Of a stretch of 64,000 bases of DNA, positions 62,459 through 64,000 are shown piece by piece. Source of the stretch: Budorcas taxicolor (taxonomy: Eukaryota > Chordata > Mammalia > Artiodactyla > Bovidae); assembly GCF_023091745.1 (NCBI RefSeq), contig NC_068926.1, positions 51,670,001 to 51,734,000 of the forward strand, given 5' to 3'. Each line of letters begins with the position of its first letter. Positions within the stretch are counted from its first letter, which is position 1. A program made the position numbers and the translations under genes. The notes below the pieces were generated by a model that worked only from the letters and a program-made list of their open reading frames with translations, searched no databases and was not told the origin of the DNA.

Positions 62459-64000
62459 GTTCAGTTCAGTCTCTGTCGTGTGTGACTCTTTGTGACCACG
62501 TGGACTGCAGCACACCAGGCTTCCCTGTCCTTCACCAACTCCCAGAGTCTGCTCAGACTCATGTCCACTGAGTCGGTGATGCCATCCAACCATCTCATCC
62601 TCTGTCATCCCCTTCTCCTCCTGACTTCAATCTTTCCCAGCATCAGGGTCTTTTCCAATGAGTTGGCTCTTCACATCAGGTGGCCAGAGTATTGGAGTTC
62701 CAGCTTCAGGATCAGTCCTTTCAATGAATTTTCAGGACTGATTTCCTTTAGGATTGACTGGTTGGATCTCCTTGCAATCCAAGGGACTCTCAAGAGTCTT
62801 TTCTAACACTAAAGTTCAAAAGCATCAATTCTTCAGTGCTCAGCTTTCTTTATAGTCCAACTCTCACATCCATGCATGACTACTGGAAAAACCATAGCTT
62901 TGACTAGATGGACCTTTGTTGGCAAAGTAATGTCTCTGCCTTTTAATATGCTGTCTAGGTTGGTTATGACTTTTCTTCCAAGGAGCAAGTGTCTTTTAAT
63001 TTCATGGCTGCAGTCACCATCTGCAGTGATTTTGGAGCCCCCCAAAATAAAGTCTCTCGATGTTTCCATTGTTTCCCCATCTATTTGCCATGAAATGATG
63101 GGACCAGATGCCATGATCTTAGTTTTCTGAAGGTTGAGTTTTAAGCCAACTTTTTCACTCTCCTCTTTCACTTCCATCAAGAGGCTCTTTAGTTCTTCAC
63201 TTTCTGCCATAAGGGTGGTGTCATCTGCATATCTGAGGTTATGGATATTTCTTCTGGCAATCTTGATTCCCGCTTGTGCTTCATCCAGCCCAGCATTTCG
63301 CATGATGTGCTCTGCATATAAGTTAAATAAGCAGGGTGACAATATACAGCCTTGACGTACTCCTTTCTTGATTTGGAACCAGTCTGTTGTTCCATGTCCA
63401 GTTCTAACTGTTGCTTCTTGACCTGCATACAGATTTCTCAGGAGGCAGGTCAGGTGGTCTGGTATTCCCGTCTCTTGAAGAGTTTTCCATAGTTTATTGT
63501 AATCCACACAGTCAAGGCTTTGGTGTAGTCAATAATGCAGAAGTAGATGCTTTTCTGGAACTCTTGCTTTTTTGATGACCCAATAGATGTTGGCAATTTG
63601 ATCTCTGGTTCCTCTGCCTTTTCTAAAACCAGCTTGAACATCTGGAAGTTCATAGTTCACATACTGCTGAAGCTAGCTTGGAGAATTTTGAGCATTACTT
63701 TGTTAGCATGTGAGATGAGTGTTTAAACATTCTTCGGCATTCCCTTTCTTTCGGATTCTTTGGGATTGGAATGAAAACTGACCTTTTCCAGTCTTGTGAC
63801 CACTGCCAAATTTGCTGGCATATTGAGTGCAGCACTTTCACAGCATCATCTTTTAGGATTTGAAATAGCTCAACTGGAATTCCATCACCTCCACTAGCTT
63901 TGTTCATAGTGATGTTTCCTAAGGCCCACCTAACTTCGCATTCCAGGATGTCTGATTCTAGGTGGGTGATCTCACCATCATGGTTATCTGGGTCATGAAA
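62459..64000 (-). mobile_element. BovB LINE, 3' end to RT, continuing past the window
   Basis: Begins with antisense terminus 'gttcagttcagtctctgtcg', passes 'catgtccactgagtcggtga' and 'tttcctttaggattgactgg', and is still in the reverse transcriptase at the right edge. It is not inverted within the window. Confidence 0.92.
62833..63907 (-). pseudogene. BovB reverse transcriptase, partly open but frameshifted
   Basis: The longest frame (62833-63507, 224 residues) holds GVRQGCILSP at 49-58 and an intact YADD active site at 93-96, followed by the thumb region. Its upstream continuation is in other frames: 63450-63653, and 63695-63907 with 'MNKASGGDGIPVELF'. Small deletions near 63513 and 63720 cause the shifts. 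Of the three BovB reverse transcriptases here this one keeps the most usual active site, yet the frameshifts rule out a complete enzyme in this window. Confidence 0.85.

Noticed and set aside
1..64000. CRISPR array, bacterial operon, phage or plasmid features
   Set aside because: Repeat content is entirely ruminant; no regularly spaced direct repeats or prokaryotic gene organisation.

Overview
The window is ruminant nuclear DNA, most likely cattle or a close bovid. It is packed with ruminant-only or artiodactyl-only repeats: BovB LINE copies with the RTE-type endonuclease/reverse transcriptase, Bov-tA and Bov-A2 SINEs, CHR-type tRNA-Glu-derived SINEs, and L1 copies with the bovine 3' end. Older mammalian repeats (MIR, MLT1/MaLR LTRs, old L1, MER5A, a Tigger-like element) lie beneath them. 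I found no host protein-coding exon I could defend. Every long open frame checked is either part of a transposable element or a chance frame without family signature. The window reads as intergenic or deep intronic.

Layout. 1-9.3 kb: CHR and Bov-tA SINEs in MLT1, MIR and L1 remnants, a 370-bp CA/CATG-rich tract, a 50-bp tandem duplication and an AT-rich unique block. 9.3-16.8 kb: mostly unsupported unique sequence, then a dense cluster in which SINEs interrupt an MLT1 LTR. 16.8-20.2 kb: a Tigger-like DNA transposon split by a nearly 3-kb BovB whose 5' part is inverted. 20.2-26 kb: two strong CTCF-type motifs, an old L1 hit by stacked SINEs, an 80-bp mariner hairpin and a complete solo LTR. 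28.4-31 kb: an MLT1D LTR interrupted by one insertion holding both a tRNA-Phe(GAA) copy and a Bov-tA SINE. 31-46 kb: nested L1, BovB and SINE layers. 46-62 kb: isolated SINEs in long unique stretches. 62.5 kb to the right edge: a second large BovB on the minus strand, running off the window.

There is no operon-like cooperation to describe. The history is one of successive insertions, and target-site duplications readable in the sequence let many layers be ordered. The best candidates for something undescribed are the tRNA-Phe/Bov-tA composite retroposon at 28927-29237, the twin-primed BovB inside the Tigger-like element, two ultra-short retro-insertions (36 and 65 bp) with clear duplications, and a pair of same-strand CTCF motifs at 20770 and 24808. 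Family names come from recognition of consensus features, not from a database search; old families are named cautiously.
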